From assembly GCF_002283365.1 (NCBI RefSeq), contig NZ_MQWD01000001.1, positions 253,948-317,947 on the forward strand: a DNA stretch of 64,000 nt, given 5' to 3'. The DNA is from Rubrivirga marina (GTDB lineage: Bacteria; Bacteroidota; Rhodothermia; Rhodothermales; Rubricoccaceae). The notes below the pieces were generated by a model that was not told where the DNA came from, did not search any database, and saw only the letters and a list, made by a program, of their open reading frames with translations. Positions within the stretch are counted from its first letter, which is position 1. The number at the start of each line of letters is the position of its first letter. The position numbers and the translations under genes were made by a program. Positions 8,576-16,463 of this stretch are shown here, piece by piece.

Positions 8576-11131
8576 GTGGACTTCCTGCCCGTCCCCGACC
8601 TCCCGGTCACCGACCCCGTCCTCATCGTGGCGATCACGATGGGGATCCTCCTCGTCGGGCCGCTGCTGTTCGAGCGGTTCCGGATCCCGGGGCTCGTCGG
8701 GCTCATCGCCCTCGGCGCCGTCGCCGGGCCGAGCGTGACCGGCCTGCTGGAACGCGACGCGACGTTCGTGCTGCTGGGCACGTTCGGCCTGCTGTACCTC
8801 ATGTTCATGGCGGGCGTGACGCTCGACCTCGCCGAGTTCGCCCGCCAGCGGACGCGGGCGCTCGCCTTCGGCGCCCTCTCGTTCGCCATGCCGATGGCCC
8901 TCGCGCTGACGCTGGCGCCGTCGCTGCTCGGCTACGGGCTCCCGGCCGCGGCCCTCCTCGGCAGCATCGTCGGGAGCCACACGCTCCTGGCGCTGCCCCT
9001 CGCCGGCCGGCTCGGCGTGGCGAAGAACAGCGCGATCGTGGTCGCGACCGGGGCCACGCTCGTCACCGACCTCCTCTCGCTCCTGGTGCTGGCCGTCGTG
9101 CAGGGCATCGTCGGCGGCGACGCCGGACCGTCGTTCTGGCTGACGTTCGCGGGGAAGGCGGCCGTGTGGGCCGCGGCCGTGCTGTGGCTCCTGCCGAAAG
9201 CGGCGCGCGCGTTCTTCCGGCGCGTCCGCCGAGAGGACGACGCGGCGTTCGCGTTCCTGCTCGCCTCGGTGTTCCTCTCGGCGTGGGCGGCGTCGCTCGC
9301 CGGGCTGGCGCCGATCATCGGCGCGTTCCTCGCCGGCATCGCGCTCAACCGGCTGATCCCGAAGCAGAGCCCGCTCATGACGCGGCTCCGGTTCGTCGGC
9401 GACGCCATCCTCGTCCCGTTCTTCCTCGTGTCAGTCGGGCTTCTGGTGGACGTCCGCGTGCTGGGGTCGCTGCAAGTGTGGACCTACGCCCTCCTGTTCA
9501 CGACGCTGGTCCTCGTCGGCAAGGGCGGGGCGGCGGTCTTGGGGGTCCCGTTCTTCGGGTTCTCCCGAGACGAGGCCGGGACGGTAGCCGGCCTCACGTT
9601 CCCCCAGGCCGCGGCGACGCTGGCCGTCACGCTCATCGGGTTCGACATCGGGCTGTTCTCGCAGACGGTCGTCAACGCCGTCGTCCTCGTCATCGTCCTG
9701 ACGTGCCTCATCGGGCCGAGCCTCGTGCAGGCGTTCGGGCGGAAGGTCGCGCTCGCCGAGGCCGAGCAGCCGTACGAGCCGGCGGAGGCGCCGGAACGGA
9801 TCCTCGTGCCGCTCGCCAACCCCGAGACGGCAGAGGACCTGATGGAGCTCGCGCTCCTCCTCCGGAGCCCGCAGAGCGAGGAGCCCGTCTACCCCATCGC
9901 CGTCGCTCGCGGCGGCCCCGACGAGGCGTCGAACGTGGCCGAGGCCGAACGACTCATGGAGAAGGCCGTGCTCCACGCGACGGCCGCCAGCGTGCCCGTC
10001 TCGCCGACCGTCCGGATCGACGACAACCCGGTCCGGGGGATCGTCCGCGGCGCGCGCGAGCTCAGGGCGTCGGAGATCGTGGCCGGGTGGAACGGCCAGC
10101 GGACGCCCGGCGCGCTCGTGTTCGGCCAGGTCATCGACGGGGTCCTCGAGGAGAGCCGGGCGATGGCGATCGTGGCCCGGCTCTCGGCGCCGCTCGCGGC
10201 GGCCCGACGGCTCGTCGTCGTCGTCCCGCCCCAGGTCTACCGCGAGTCCGGGTTCGGGCGGGCCGTCCGCGTGATGAAGGTCCTGGCGGCGCAGAAGGGG
10301 CTCCGGCTCCTCGTGATCACGACCGAAGCCGACGCCGACGAGGTCGAGGCCCGCTTCGCCGCGACGGGCCCGGAGGCGACGATCGAGGTGGAGCCCGTCG
10401 ACGGGTGGTCGGTCCGCGTGCTCGACGAGGTCGTGCAGACGGGCGACGTGCTGGCGCTCGTGGGCGTCCGCCGCGGGACGGTCGCGTGGCGGCCGGCGCT
10501 CCAGCGGCTCCCGCGCGTGCTCGCCCGGCGCTACCCCGAGGTCGACCTCCTCTCGATCACGCTCTCCGAGGCCGACGTCGTGCCGATGCTGGCGGAGGCC
10601 GTCGATGGCGACGGCGTGGCCGACCTCAGCCTCCCGCCGTCCCACATCGCGCTCGACCTCACGCCCGACGCGCCCGAGCCGCTCCTCCGTCGGATCCTCC
10701 TCGGCGGCTTCCCCCACGAGCCGCGCACGGCCGCGGCCCTCGCCGCCCGCCTCGTGTCCGACGACTCCGACGACGCGCCGGAGATCATGCCGGGCGTCGT
10801 GTTCTACCACGCGCACGTCGCCGAGGTCGAGGTGCCGCAGACGTTCGTCGGCGTGTGTCCGAAGGGCGCCCGGGTCCCGCACGCCGGGCAGCCGGCCCGT
10901 GTCCTCGTGGTCTTGCTGGCGCCGGCGGCGATGGCGCCCGAGGCGTACCTCGGCCAGCTCGCCGTGACGGCCCAGCTCGTCCGCTCCGACGCGACGGTCG
11001 AGGCGCTCGTCGAGGCCGAGACGCCGGAGGCCGCCCGCGCGCTCCTCTTCGACACGCTCCGCGGCGACCTCGACCCGGGCGAGCCCGAGTCTCCCGAGAC
11101 CGAGGTCCGCACCTCGGTCTCGGCCCACTGA
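8576..11131 (+). CDS. Cation:proton antiporter with Usp-like and PTS EIIA-like C-terminal domains
   Basis: An 851-residue membrane protein. Residues 1 to about 400 form a CPA2/KefB-type Na+ or K+/H+ antiporter with about 12 helices. Residues ~408-680 look like two universal-stress-protein-like units (RILVPLANPET and RRLVVVVPPQVY starts). Residues ~690-845 resemble a PTS EIIA type-2 domain, with LGGFPHEPRTAAALAARL and a YHAH segment (H745/H747) where these domains carry the phospho-accepting His. The last assignment is by eye. The GTG at 8576 is used because no upstream ATG fits. Likely role: ion and pH homeostasis in the inner membrane, controlled by nucleotide or phosphotransfer signals. Confidence 0.85.
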   Translation: MDFLPVPDLPVTDPVLIVAITMGILLVGPLLFERFRIPGLVGLIALGAVAGPSVTGLLERDATFVLLGTFGLLYLMFMAGVTLDLAEFARQRTRALAFGALSFAMPMALALTLAPSLLGYGLPAAALLGSIVGSHTLLALPLAGRLGVAKNSAIVVATGATLVTDLLSLLVLAVVQGIVGGDAGPSFWLTFAGKAAVWAAAVLWLLPKAARAFFRRVRREDDAAFAFLLASVFLSAWAASLAGLAPIIGAFLAGIALNRLIPKQSPLMTRLRFVGDAILVPFFLVSVGLLVDVRVLGSLQVWTYALLFTTLVLVGKGGAAVLGVPFFGFSRDEAGTVAGLTFPQAAATLAVTLIGFDIGLFSQTVVNAVVLVIVLTCLIGPSLVQAFGRKVALAEAEQPYEPAEAPERILVPLANPETAEDLMELALLLRSPQSEEPVYPIAVARGGPDEASNVAEAERLMEKAVLHATAASVPVSPTVRIDDNPVRGIVRGARELRASEIVAGWNGQRTPGALVFGQVIDGVLEESRAMAIVARLSAPLAAARRLVVVVPPQVYRESGFGRAVRVMKVLAAQKGLRLLVITTEADADEVEARFAATGPEATIEVEPVDGWSVRVLDEVVQTGDVLALVGVRRGTVAWRPALQRLPRVLARRYPEVDLLSITLSEADVVPMLAEAVDGDGVADLSLPPSHIALDLTPDAPEPLLRRILLGGFPHEPRTAAALAARLVSDDSDDAPEIMPGVVFYHAHVAEVEVPQTFVGVCPKGARVPHAGQPARVLVVLLAPAAMAPEAYLGQLAVTAQLVRSDATVEALVEAETPEAARALLFDTLRGDLDPGEPESPETEVRTSVSAH

Positions 11132-11325
11132 GGCGCCGACCCGCGTCGGACGCGACCGGCCTCGGGCGTCGGACGCGACCCCGCTGGGGTCGGAATCTGC
11201 GAACGCGCGGCCGAGGGGCCGCCAAGACTCTGTGGAGCCGGTCAAGTTTGGGCCGCTGGTCCCGATACCTGACGTAACTCTTGTCACCCGAGTGGCGTCT
11301 CTTACCACGACTGCCGCCTAGACCG

Positions 11326-11472
11326 ATGCCCCCACCCGCCGAAGCCCCCTACGAGATCGTCCCCGCCGGCCCGCAACTGCGGTCGGTCGCGTGGCCGCAG
11401 GTCGGCTTCCTGGCATTCGTGGTGCTCGCGGCGCTGTTCCCGCTCGGGCTGGCCCTCGTGCTGGCGGTCTAG
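11326..11472 (+). CDS. Small single-helix membrane protein
   Basis: A 48-residue open frame starting at ATG 11326. It has a Pro-rich N-terminus and one hydrophobic helix (GFLAFVVLAALFPLGLALVL) reaching almost to the end. An in-frame TTG at 11281 would add 15 residues but is less likely. No family is recognised. It is supported by the well-placed ATG and the clear transmembrane segment, not by homology. Confidence 0.45.
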   Translation: MPPPAEAPYEIVPAGPQLRSVAWPQVGFLAFVVLAALFPLGLALVLAV

Positions 11473-11566
11473 CGAGGGGCTCGGGGTCGAGGGATCCCCG
11501 AGCGACGAGGAGGTTCGGAACCGTGGGGCCCGTGCGCTCATCCCGTAGGCCCCCTCCCCCCTCCTC

Positions 11567-12049
11567 ATGCCCGCCCGCCTCGGCCACCTCCGCCTCGACG
11601 TCGCCGACCTCGACCGCCAGACGGAGTTCTACACGCGAGCCCTCGGCCTGACCGTCCGCGAGCGGGCGACCGACGAGCAGAGTCACTACGCGTTTCTCAC
11701 CGACGCCCAGCCGATCCCCGGCGGTGACGACGACGGGATGCACCACCGGCTGGTGCTCCGGCAGGCCCGGGACGGATCACCGCCCGGCCCGACCGGCCGG
11801 TTCGACCACTTCGCCTGGGAGGTCGACGATGAGGCCGAACTGCTGGCGGTTGTCGAGCGGCTCCGCGAGATGGGGGTCGAGACGGACCTCCAGGACGCGC
11901 AGATCGCGTGGCAGTGCTATGTCGAGGACCCCGAGGGCACGCGGCTCGAGGTCTACTGCGACCGGCGGACGCGCCCCGACGGCGCCCCGCTCTGGCAGGG
12001 CCAGCAGGAGGATCTGGACGAGGCCCGGCTCCGAGAGGTGGCGGGCTGA
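11567..12049 (+). CDS. VOC-family (glyoxalase/extradiol dioxygenase-like) protein
   Basis: A 160-residue protein of the vicinal-oxygen-chelate superfamily. It opens with LGHLRLDVADLDRQTEFYTRALGL, shows FDHFAWEVDD at the start of the second beta-alpha repeat and ends with YVEDPEGTRLEVYCD. The residues at H7, H83 and E-VYC give a 2-His-1-Glu metal site of the kind found in glyoxalase I, fosfomycin-resistance proteins and ring-cleaving dioxygenases. Which reaction it performs cannot be read. It converges on the glycosyltransferase gene, with a palindrome between. Confidence 0.82.
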   Translation: MPARLGHLRLDVADLDRQTEFYTRALGLTVRERATDEQSHYAFLTDAQPIPGGDDDGMHHRLVLRQARDGSPPGPTGRFDHFAWEVDDEAELLAVVERLREMGVETDLQDAQIAWQCYVEDPEGTRLEVYCDRRTRPDGAPLWQGQQEDLDEARLREVAG

Positions 12050-12056
12050 CCCCGGC

Positions 12057-12074
12057 CGCCTCGACGTCGAGGCG
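12057..12074. terminator. Perfect 18-base palindrome between convergent genes
   Basis: CGCCTCGACGTCGAGGCG is self-complementary and lies between the VOC stop (12049) and the glycosyltransferase stop (12082). It is a variant of the window-wide CCGCCTCG palindromes and a likely bidirectional terminator. Confidence 0.45.
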
Positions 12075-12081
12075 AGGCCAC

Positions 12082-12813
12082 TCAGCCGCCCCGGTCCTCC
12101 GCCTCCTCGTCGTTCCAGTACCCCCAGCTCGACTCGCGGACGCGGTCGTCGCCGAGGCCGGTGAACAGCATGAGCGGGCGGATCCAGCCGTGGACCGTCT
12201 TGCGGAATCGGCCCTGTTCGAGCCGACGGTGATCCCGCTCGTACACCTTCAGGCCCTTCGCGTAGATCACGCGCCAGCCGGCCTTCCGCACGCTCCACAG
12301 CGCGTAGATGTCCTCGTTGGCCGTCAGCGCCGGGTCGAAGCCGCCGGCGTCGAGGAGCGCGCGGCGACGGTGGATCATGTTCGAGCCCGAGCCGGCCGGG
12401 ATTGTCAGCCACGCCATCGCGCGGATGCCGAACGAGAACAGCTTGTAGTAGGTCTTGTAGTCGTCGTCGGCGGAGAGCTTGGCGCCCTGGACCGCGCCGA
12501 CCTGCTGGCTCACCTTCAGCGCCTCCCACTCCCGCCAGTAGTCGTCACCGAACGACATGTCGGCGTCGGTGAAGAGCACCCACTCCGTCTCGGCCCGCTC
12601 CAGGCCGATCTGCCGCGCCTCGGGGATCGTGCCGGCGTCCTCGATGATCGTCGTCCGCTCGGGGCGGCGCCGGCGGATGATCTCGCGCGTGTCGTCCGTG
12701 CTCGCGTCGACGACGACGAGCGCGACGCGGTCATCGAGGCTGTCGAGGAACGGGCCGATGTTGCCGGCCTCGTCCTTCGTGGGAACGACGACGGTGAGGT
12801 CTTCGAGGCGCAT
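12082..12813 (-). CDS. Glycosyltransferase family 2
   Basis: A 243-residue GT-A fold enzyme. The N-terminus LTVVVPTKDEAGNIGPFL is the nucleotide-sugar binding start of GT2 enzymes, VVVDASTDDT follows, and the metal-binding DxD equivalent is TDADMSF. A later ANEDIYALWSVRKAGWRVIY segment gives the ED pair with the likely catalytic base. A hydrophobic patch around FGIRAMAWLTIP suggests membrane association rather than a spanning helix. It should transfer a sugar to a lipid or polysaccharide; donor and acceptor are unknown. No other surface-polysaccharide genes are nearby. Confidence 0.87.
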   Translation of the reverse strand: MRLEDLTVVVPTKDEAGNIGPFLDSLDDRVALVVVDASTDDTREIIRRRRPERTTIIEDAGTIPEARQIGLERAETEWVLFTDADMSFGDDYWREWEALKVSQQVGAVQGAKLSADDDYKTYYKLFSFGIRAMAWLTIPAGSGSNMIHRRRALLDAGGFDPALTANEDIYALWSVRKAGWRVIYAKGLKVYERDHRRLEQGRFRKTVHGWIRPLMLFTGLGDDRVRESSWGYWNDEEAEDRGG

Positions 12814-12839
12814 GAGGATCGGTTCTGCCGCGTCCCCGC

Positions 12840-12942
12840 GTCACCCTGAAGCGGGAGCGCCGAAGGGTCTCGTGTCAGCGGACGCGGCGCTCGCGAACGA
12901 GCGGAACGGTCGAGTCCACCGAGATCCTTCGCTTAGGATGAC
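12840..12942. repeat. Inverted pair of GTCAYCCT...GATCTC-type dispersed repeats
   Basis: The left copy reads GTCACCCTGAAGCG, then CGAAGGGTCTCG, at 12840-12872. The right copy at 12921-12942 reads GAGATCCTTCGCTTAGGAT plus GAC, the same element inverted. The pair encloses a smaller CGCTCG/CGAGCG hairpin. Short repeats of this GTCATCCTGAGCGAAG-like kind are scattered between genes in many bacterial genomes. It lies between the glycosyltransferase start and the M49-like gene stop. Confidence 0.5.
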
Positions 12943-12987
12943 AAGGGAGGAGGCCCCGGCGGCGACGGCCGCCCGCGGGGCCGGACG

Positions 12988-14712
12988 CTAGCGGGGGGAG
13001 CGGGATGCACCACCCGGGGCGGCGGGCTCGAGGCCGAGGACGTCCTCCCCCTGCTCGAACACGACGTCGACGGGGATGCCCGCCTCGGCGACGCGGTCGA
13101 GCGAGGCCGTGAGCGCCGGCGTCGTCCGGCCGTACTCGCGGACGAACGTGTCGACGGCGTCGTAGTCGCCGTCGCCCTGGAGCGTGAGGATCCGGCCGGC
13201 GAGGGCCTCGACGGCCTCCGACATCTGCTCCGGCACGACGCGCCAGACGGTCCCCTCCGGCGTCGACTCCGGCACGATGGCGCCCCTCTCCTCGAAGAAG
13301 TTGAGACGGACCAAGTTGGCCCGCCCGTGCGCCGAGGCGGCTCCGAACCGGATCGAGCGGAAGATCGAGGCCACGAACGTCACGTAGTGCTCCTCCAGCG
13401 AGGCCTCGTCCCACTCGCCGCGCTCGATCAACTGCTGGACCATGTAGAGCCCGAGCACGTCGGCCTTGCCCTCCTCCAGCGCCGAGTACCGGTCCTGCAG
13501 CGCTTCCCGGACCGTGCCCGCGCCGTCGATCGTGTTCTTGATGCCGAGCCCGTGGGCCACCTCGTGGAACATCGTGTTGCCGAAGAAGGCCTCGAACGTC
13601 ACGAGGTCTCGCTGGTCCTCGGGGATCAGCACCTCGGCCATCGGCACGAGGATCCGGTCGAACTTGGCCCGCATCACGTTCTTGAGCTGGAGCCGGCGCG
13701 AGCCCTTCGCGAGCTGGACGGCCTCGTCGTTGGGCAGGTTGATCGCGATCGTCTTGGAGCCCGCGTTGGCCTCGCCGGCCACGAACGCGACGTCGTAGGC
13801 CCCGAGGTCGGCGTCGGTCCCGGGCGACTCGGTCTTGTATTCGTCCGGGACGGGCAGGCCGCGCTGGAGGGCTGGGAGGAGTCGGGCGTAGCCCGCCAGC
13901 CGCTCGCTCCACGCCATGTCCTTCACGAGGACGTAGGCCTCGGCGCCCGCCTTGTAGCCGGCGAGCCCGTCCTCGTACGTCTCGATCGGCCCGATGATGA
14001 CGTCGAGCGGGTTCGTCCGCATGTCCATCCAGGCGAGATCGCTCGGCTGGTAGTCGTCGGTGAGGAGCGCGTCGGCGCGGAGGCGGAGGTAGCGGGCGAG
14101 GCTCGAGTCCTGGGCGAGGTCGGCGGCGGCACGGAGGTGGGCGGCGGCCCTCCCAAACTCGTCGGCGAACGCCTCGTGGTACGGCACGCCGACGAGCTGG
14201 CCGTTCTCGCGGCGGACGAGCGTGTACAGGCCGGTCAGATCGCGCTCCGGGTAGAGGTCGGCCGCCGCCATCAGCTCGTCCTTCGTGAGGTCGGGCGGGT
14301 AGAGGTTCGACCCCAGCGGCTTGGCGTCGACGCCCGGCAGGAACGGGGCGTTGCCGTCGAGCCGGTCCCACGGCCCGACGTTGATCGTGACGTAGCGCTG
14401 GGCGGCCTCGGAGAGCCCACTCATCAGCGAGTCGCGATCGCCGTACGCCTGCGTCCAGAACACGTCGTCCATGGCGCGGGCCGCGGCGATGAGGTGCGGG
14501 AGCATGGCCCGCGTCGAGTCGCTGAGGCCCGAGAGGTCGGCGTCGAGGCGGACCGTCGTGTACTGGCCAAGGAGGTCGCGGAGCGTCGAGTCCTCGGGCG
14601 AGGCGGCCTCGATCCCGTCCGTCGTCGCCGTCGGCGACGGGCCATCGACCTGGGCGCTCAACTCACACCCGGCGATGAGGATGGCGGCGAGCAGGCAGAG
14701 AAAGGGTTTCAT
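12988..14712 (-). CDS. M49-like (dipeptidyl-peptidase III family) metallopeptidase, lipoprotein
   Basis: A 574-residue predicted lipoprotein: Cys16 follows the lipobox ILIAGC. Zinc ligands are visible as HEVAH at residues 383-387 and EEGKAD at 413-418, the spacing and downstream EExxAD/E pattern of bacterial relatives of dipeptidyl-peptidase III. Classical DPP III has HELLGH instead, so this is the five-residue HExxH variant. The ATG at 14712 is fixed by the signal peptide. It probably releases dipeptides from oligopeptides at the cell envelope. It stands alone, with repeats downstream and tRNA-Pro upstream. Confidence 0.82.
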   Translation of the reverse strand: MKPFLCLLAAILIAGCELSAQVDGPSPTATTDGIEAASPEDSTLRDLLGQYTTVRLDADLSGLSDSTRAMLPHLIAAARAMDDVFWTQAYGDRDSLMSGLSEAAQRYVTINVGPWDRLDGNAPFLPGVDAKPLGSNLYPPDLTKDELMAAADLYPERDLTGLYTLVRRENGQLVGVPYHEAFADEFGRAAAHLRAAADLAQDSSLARYLRLRADALLTDDYQPSDLAWMDMRTNPLDVIIGPIETYEDGLAGYKAGAEAYVLVKDMAWSERLAGYARLLPALQRGLPVPDEYKTESPGTDADLGAYDVAFVAGEANAGSKTIAINLPNDEAVQLAKGSRRLQLKNVMRAKFDRILVPMAEVLIPEDQRDLVTFEAFFGNTMFHEVAHGLGIKNTIDGAGTVREALQDRYSALEEGKADVLGLYMVQQLIERGEWDEASLEEHYVTFVASIFRSIRFGAASAHGRANLVRLNFFEERGAIVPESTPEGTVWRVVPEQMSEAVEALAGRILTLQGDGDYDAVDTFVREYGRTTPALTASLDRVAEAGIPVDVVFEQGEDVLGLEPAAPGGASRSPR

Positions 14713-14822
14713 GGGAGTCGGTTCGAGACCGCCCAAGATAGGGGGCGCCCCCACGCCCCTCCCCCACCGACGTCCCAGGCTGCCCCACCGGGCGCCGGGT
14801 TCGTCGGGCTCTTCACCGTGTG

Positions 14823-14897
14823 TCGGGGTGGCGGGATTCGAACCCGCGACCTCCTGCTCCCAAAGCAGGCACGCTAACCGGACTGCGCCACACCCCG
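14823..14897 (-). tRNA. tRNA-Pro (anticodon TGG)
   Basis: The minus strand folds as a 75-nt cloverleaf. The acceptor CGGGGTG pairs with CACCCCG, with A73. The anticodon stem CCTGC/GCAGG encloses loop TTTGGGA with anticodon TGG, and the T arm carries GGTTCGAATCC. The CCA end is not encoded. Confidence 0.97.
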
Positions 14898-14965
14898 AGG
14901 ACCGCCGTGCGGCCGGACCGGAAGATACGCTCCGCCCTACCTTCTGGCGCCCCACGCCCCCACCC

Positions 14966-15412
14966 ATGACCGACGCCCCCCCGTTCGCCCGTACGATCCG
15001 GATCCTCTGGCTCGGCATCTGCGGCGGCGCGTTCGCCATCATGGCCGTCATGGGCTGGCTGGCCGCGACGTCTGGCACCGCCCCGCTGGCCGACTCGCGC
15101 GACCTCGTGTTCTACGGCGTCGCGCTCGTCGCCGTCGCGGCCACGGCCGGCGCGTTCGCGCTCTTCCGCATGATGGAGGGCCGGCTGCTCCAGGCCGGCT
15201 CCGACGCAGAGGCCGCCGCGCTCATCCGCTCGTTCGGGATCCCGGCGCTGGCGACGGCCGAGCTGCCCGCCATCCTCGGCGCCGTCGGGGCGTTCCTCAC
15301 GGGCGAGCTCCTCACGCTCGCCTTCGGCGCGACGCTGTTCGCCTTCGCCTGGCTCACGTGGCCCAGCGACGACCGCGTGGGCTACTGGCTGTCGCTGCGC
15401 CACCGCGGCTGA
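14966..15412 (+). CDS. Hypothetical four-helix membrane protein
   Basis: A 148-residue integral membrane protein with about four transmembrane helices in two pairs (around residues 12-35, 47-66, 88-108 and 110-130). A cytoplasmic-looking loop with RMMEGRLLQAG lies between the pairs. No catalytic motif and no recognised family. The ATG at 14966 gives a short polar N-terminus before helix 1. It lies between tRNA-Pro and the convergent L28-L33 operon. Confidence 0.7.
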   Translation: MTDAPPFARTIRILWLGICGGAFAIMAVMGWLAATSGTAPLADSRDLVFYGVALVAVAATAGAFALFRMMEGRLLQAGSDAEAAALIRSFGIPALATAELPAILGAVGAFLTGELLTLAFGATLFAFAWLTWPSDDRVGYWLSLRHRG

Positions 15413-15453
15413 CCCCGCCTCGGGCGACGCGCCACCGAGGCCGGCGGGAGCCC

Positions 15454-15491
15454 ACAAAAAACGGAGCGGCCTCATGACGAGACCGCTCCGT
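15454..15491 (-). terminator. Intrinsic terminator of the L28-L33-DUF4295 operon
   Basis: Read on the minus strand, a stem of ACGGAGCGGTCTC with its near-perfect partner (15461-15491) is followed directly by a run of T residues (the A-run at 15455-15461). It begins about 22 bases after the DUF4295 stop. This is the clearest classical rho-independent terminator in the window. Confidence 0.85.
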
Positions 15492-15513
15492 AACGCTGTC
15501 GGCCGGGGCCGAG

Positions 15514-15690
15514 CTAGGCGGCCTGGGCCGACTTGAGCTCGTCCTGCACGTTGCCGGCCTCGACCATCTTGGACCGGAACTCGAACTGGCCGTTCTGCTT
15601 CTTCGAGGCCACGATGATCTTCGCCATCTGCTTGGCCTCGACGCCGGCACCGCGGTTCGTCCGCTGGTTCTTGGAAACCTTCTTCGCCAT
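15514..15690 (-). CDS. DUF4295 small basic protein
   Basis: A 58-residue lysine-rich protein beginning MAKKVSKNQR and containing IIVASKKQNGQFEF and FRSKMV. This matches the short DUF4295 proteins typically encoded directly after L28 and L33 in Bacteroidota and relatives. It is probably ribosome-associated, but no function is established. It is the last gene of the operon, before a T-run terminator, and a useful marker for the phylum-level placement. Confidence 0.82.
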   Translation of the reverse strand: MAKKVSKNQRTNRGAGVEAKQMAKIIVASKKQNGQFEFRSKMVEAGNVQDELKSAQAA

Positions 15691-15752
15691 GGGTCTGGGG
15701 GTCTGGGAGGGGTCGGTCCTCTAACGGATCGGGCGCGGCGCTCGTGCCGTCG

Positions 15753-15923
15753 CTACTTGATCTCGCGGTGGAGCGTGTGCTTCCGGAGGACCGGGTTGTA
15801 CTTCTTGAGCTCGAGCCGCGACGTCGTGTTGCGGCGGTTCTTCATCGTCGAGTAGCGCGAGGTGCCGGGCGCCTCGGTGCACTCGATCGTGATCTGGTGG
15901 CGGACGTCTTTGCCCTTGGCCAT
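15753..15923 (-). CDS. rpmG: 50S ribosomal protein L33
   Basis: A 56-residue protein starting [18 protein letters not shown] and ending with [15 protein letters not shown], the bacterial L33 pattern of 50-56 residues. The zinc-binding Cys pairs of the Zn+ form are absent (only one Cys), so this is the Zn-independent form. It lies between rpmB and the DUF4295 gene in a three-gene operon. Confidence 0.95.
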   Translation of the reverse strand: MAKGKDVRHQITIECTEAPGTSRYSTMKNRRNTTSRLELKKYNPVLRKHTLHREIK

Positions 15924-15972
15924 CGTCTCGGGGGTCTGTGCGCCCTACGGAGAGCGCGGATGCGGAAGAGGG

Positions 15973-16212
15973 TTAGACGAGGGACGTGCCCTTGGCGCGG
16001 GCCTCCTTCAGGACGGCCGAGATCCCCTTCTTGTTGATCGTCTTGAGCGTCTGGGTCGACACGCGGAGCGTGATCCAGCGATCCTCCTCGGGCACGTAGA
16101 ACCGCTTCTTCTGCAGGTTCACGTTGAACCGACGCCGCACCTTGTTGTTCGAGTGCGAGACGTGGTTGCCGAACATCGGCTTCTTGCCGGTGAGCTGATC
16201 TTTGCGGGCCAT
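15973..16212 (-). CDS. rpmB: 50S ribosomal protein L28
   Basis: A 79-residue L28 protein: [29 protein letters not shown]-type N-terminus, then [11 protein letters not shown] and [18 protein letters not shown], at the normal length. The ATG at 16212 is chosen over an in-frame upstream ATG at 16227 because L28 proteins start directly at the MA(R/K) segment. It is the first gene of the operon; its promoter should lie in the 250 bases upstream, where I see no clear motif. Confidence 0.95.
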   Translation of the reverse strand: MARKDQLTGKKPMFGNHVSHSNNKVRRRFNVNLQKKRFYVPEEDRWITLRVSTQTLKTINKKGISAVLKEARAKGTSLV

Positions 16213-16463
16213 CGGTCGGCGCGGCACTCCGCGCGGGAATCTCGGGGGAGGGTCCGACCGCGGCGCGAGGAGCGCACGGCGGCGGAGCCCATGAACCTAC
16301 GGAGGGGGCGCCCGGGGGACCAACTGCCGAGGGGCCCGAACGTGTGAGTCTGGGGCGAAGAAGGGGAATGGGAGCGGGGAGACAGGAAACGGCGGAGCGC
16401 CCGAGCCCCCGCGACGACGGCCCGGACGCTCGGTCCGATCCCCATCTCCCCTTCCCCTCCTCC

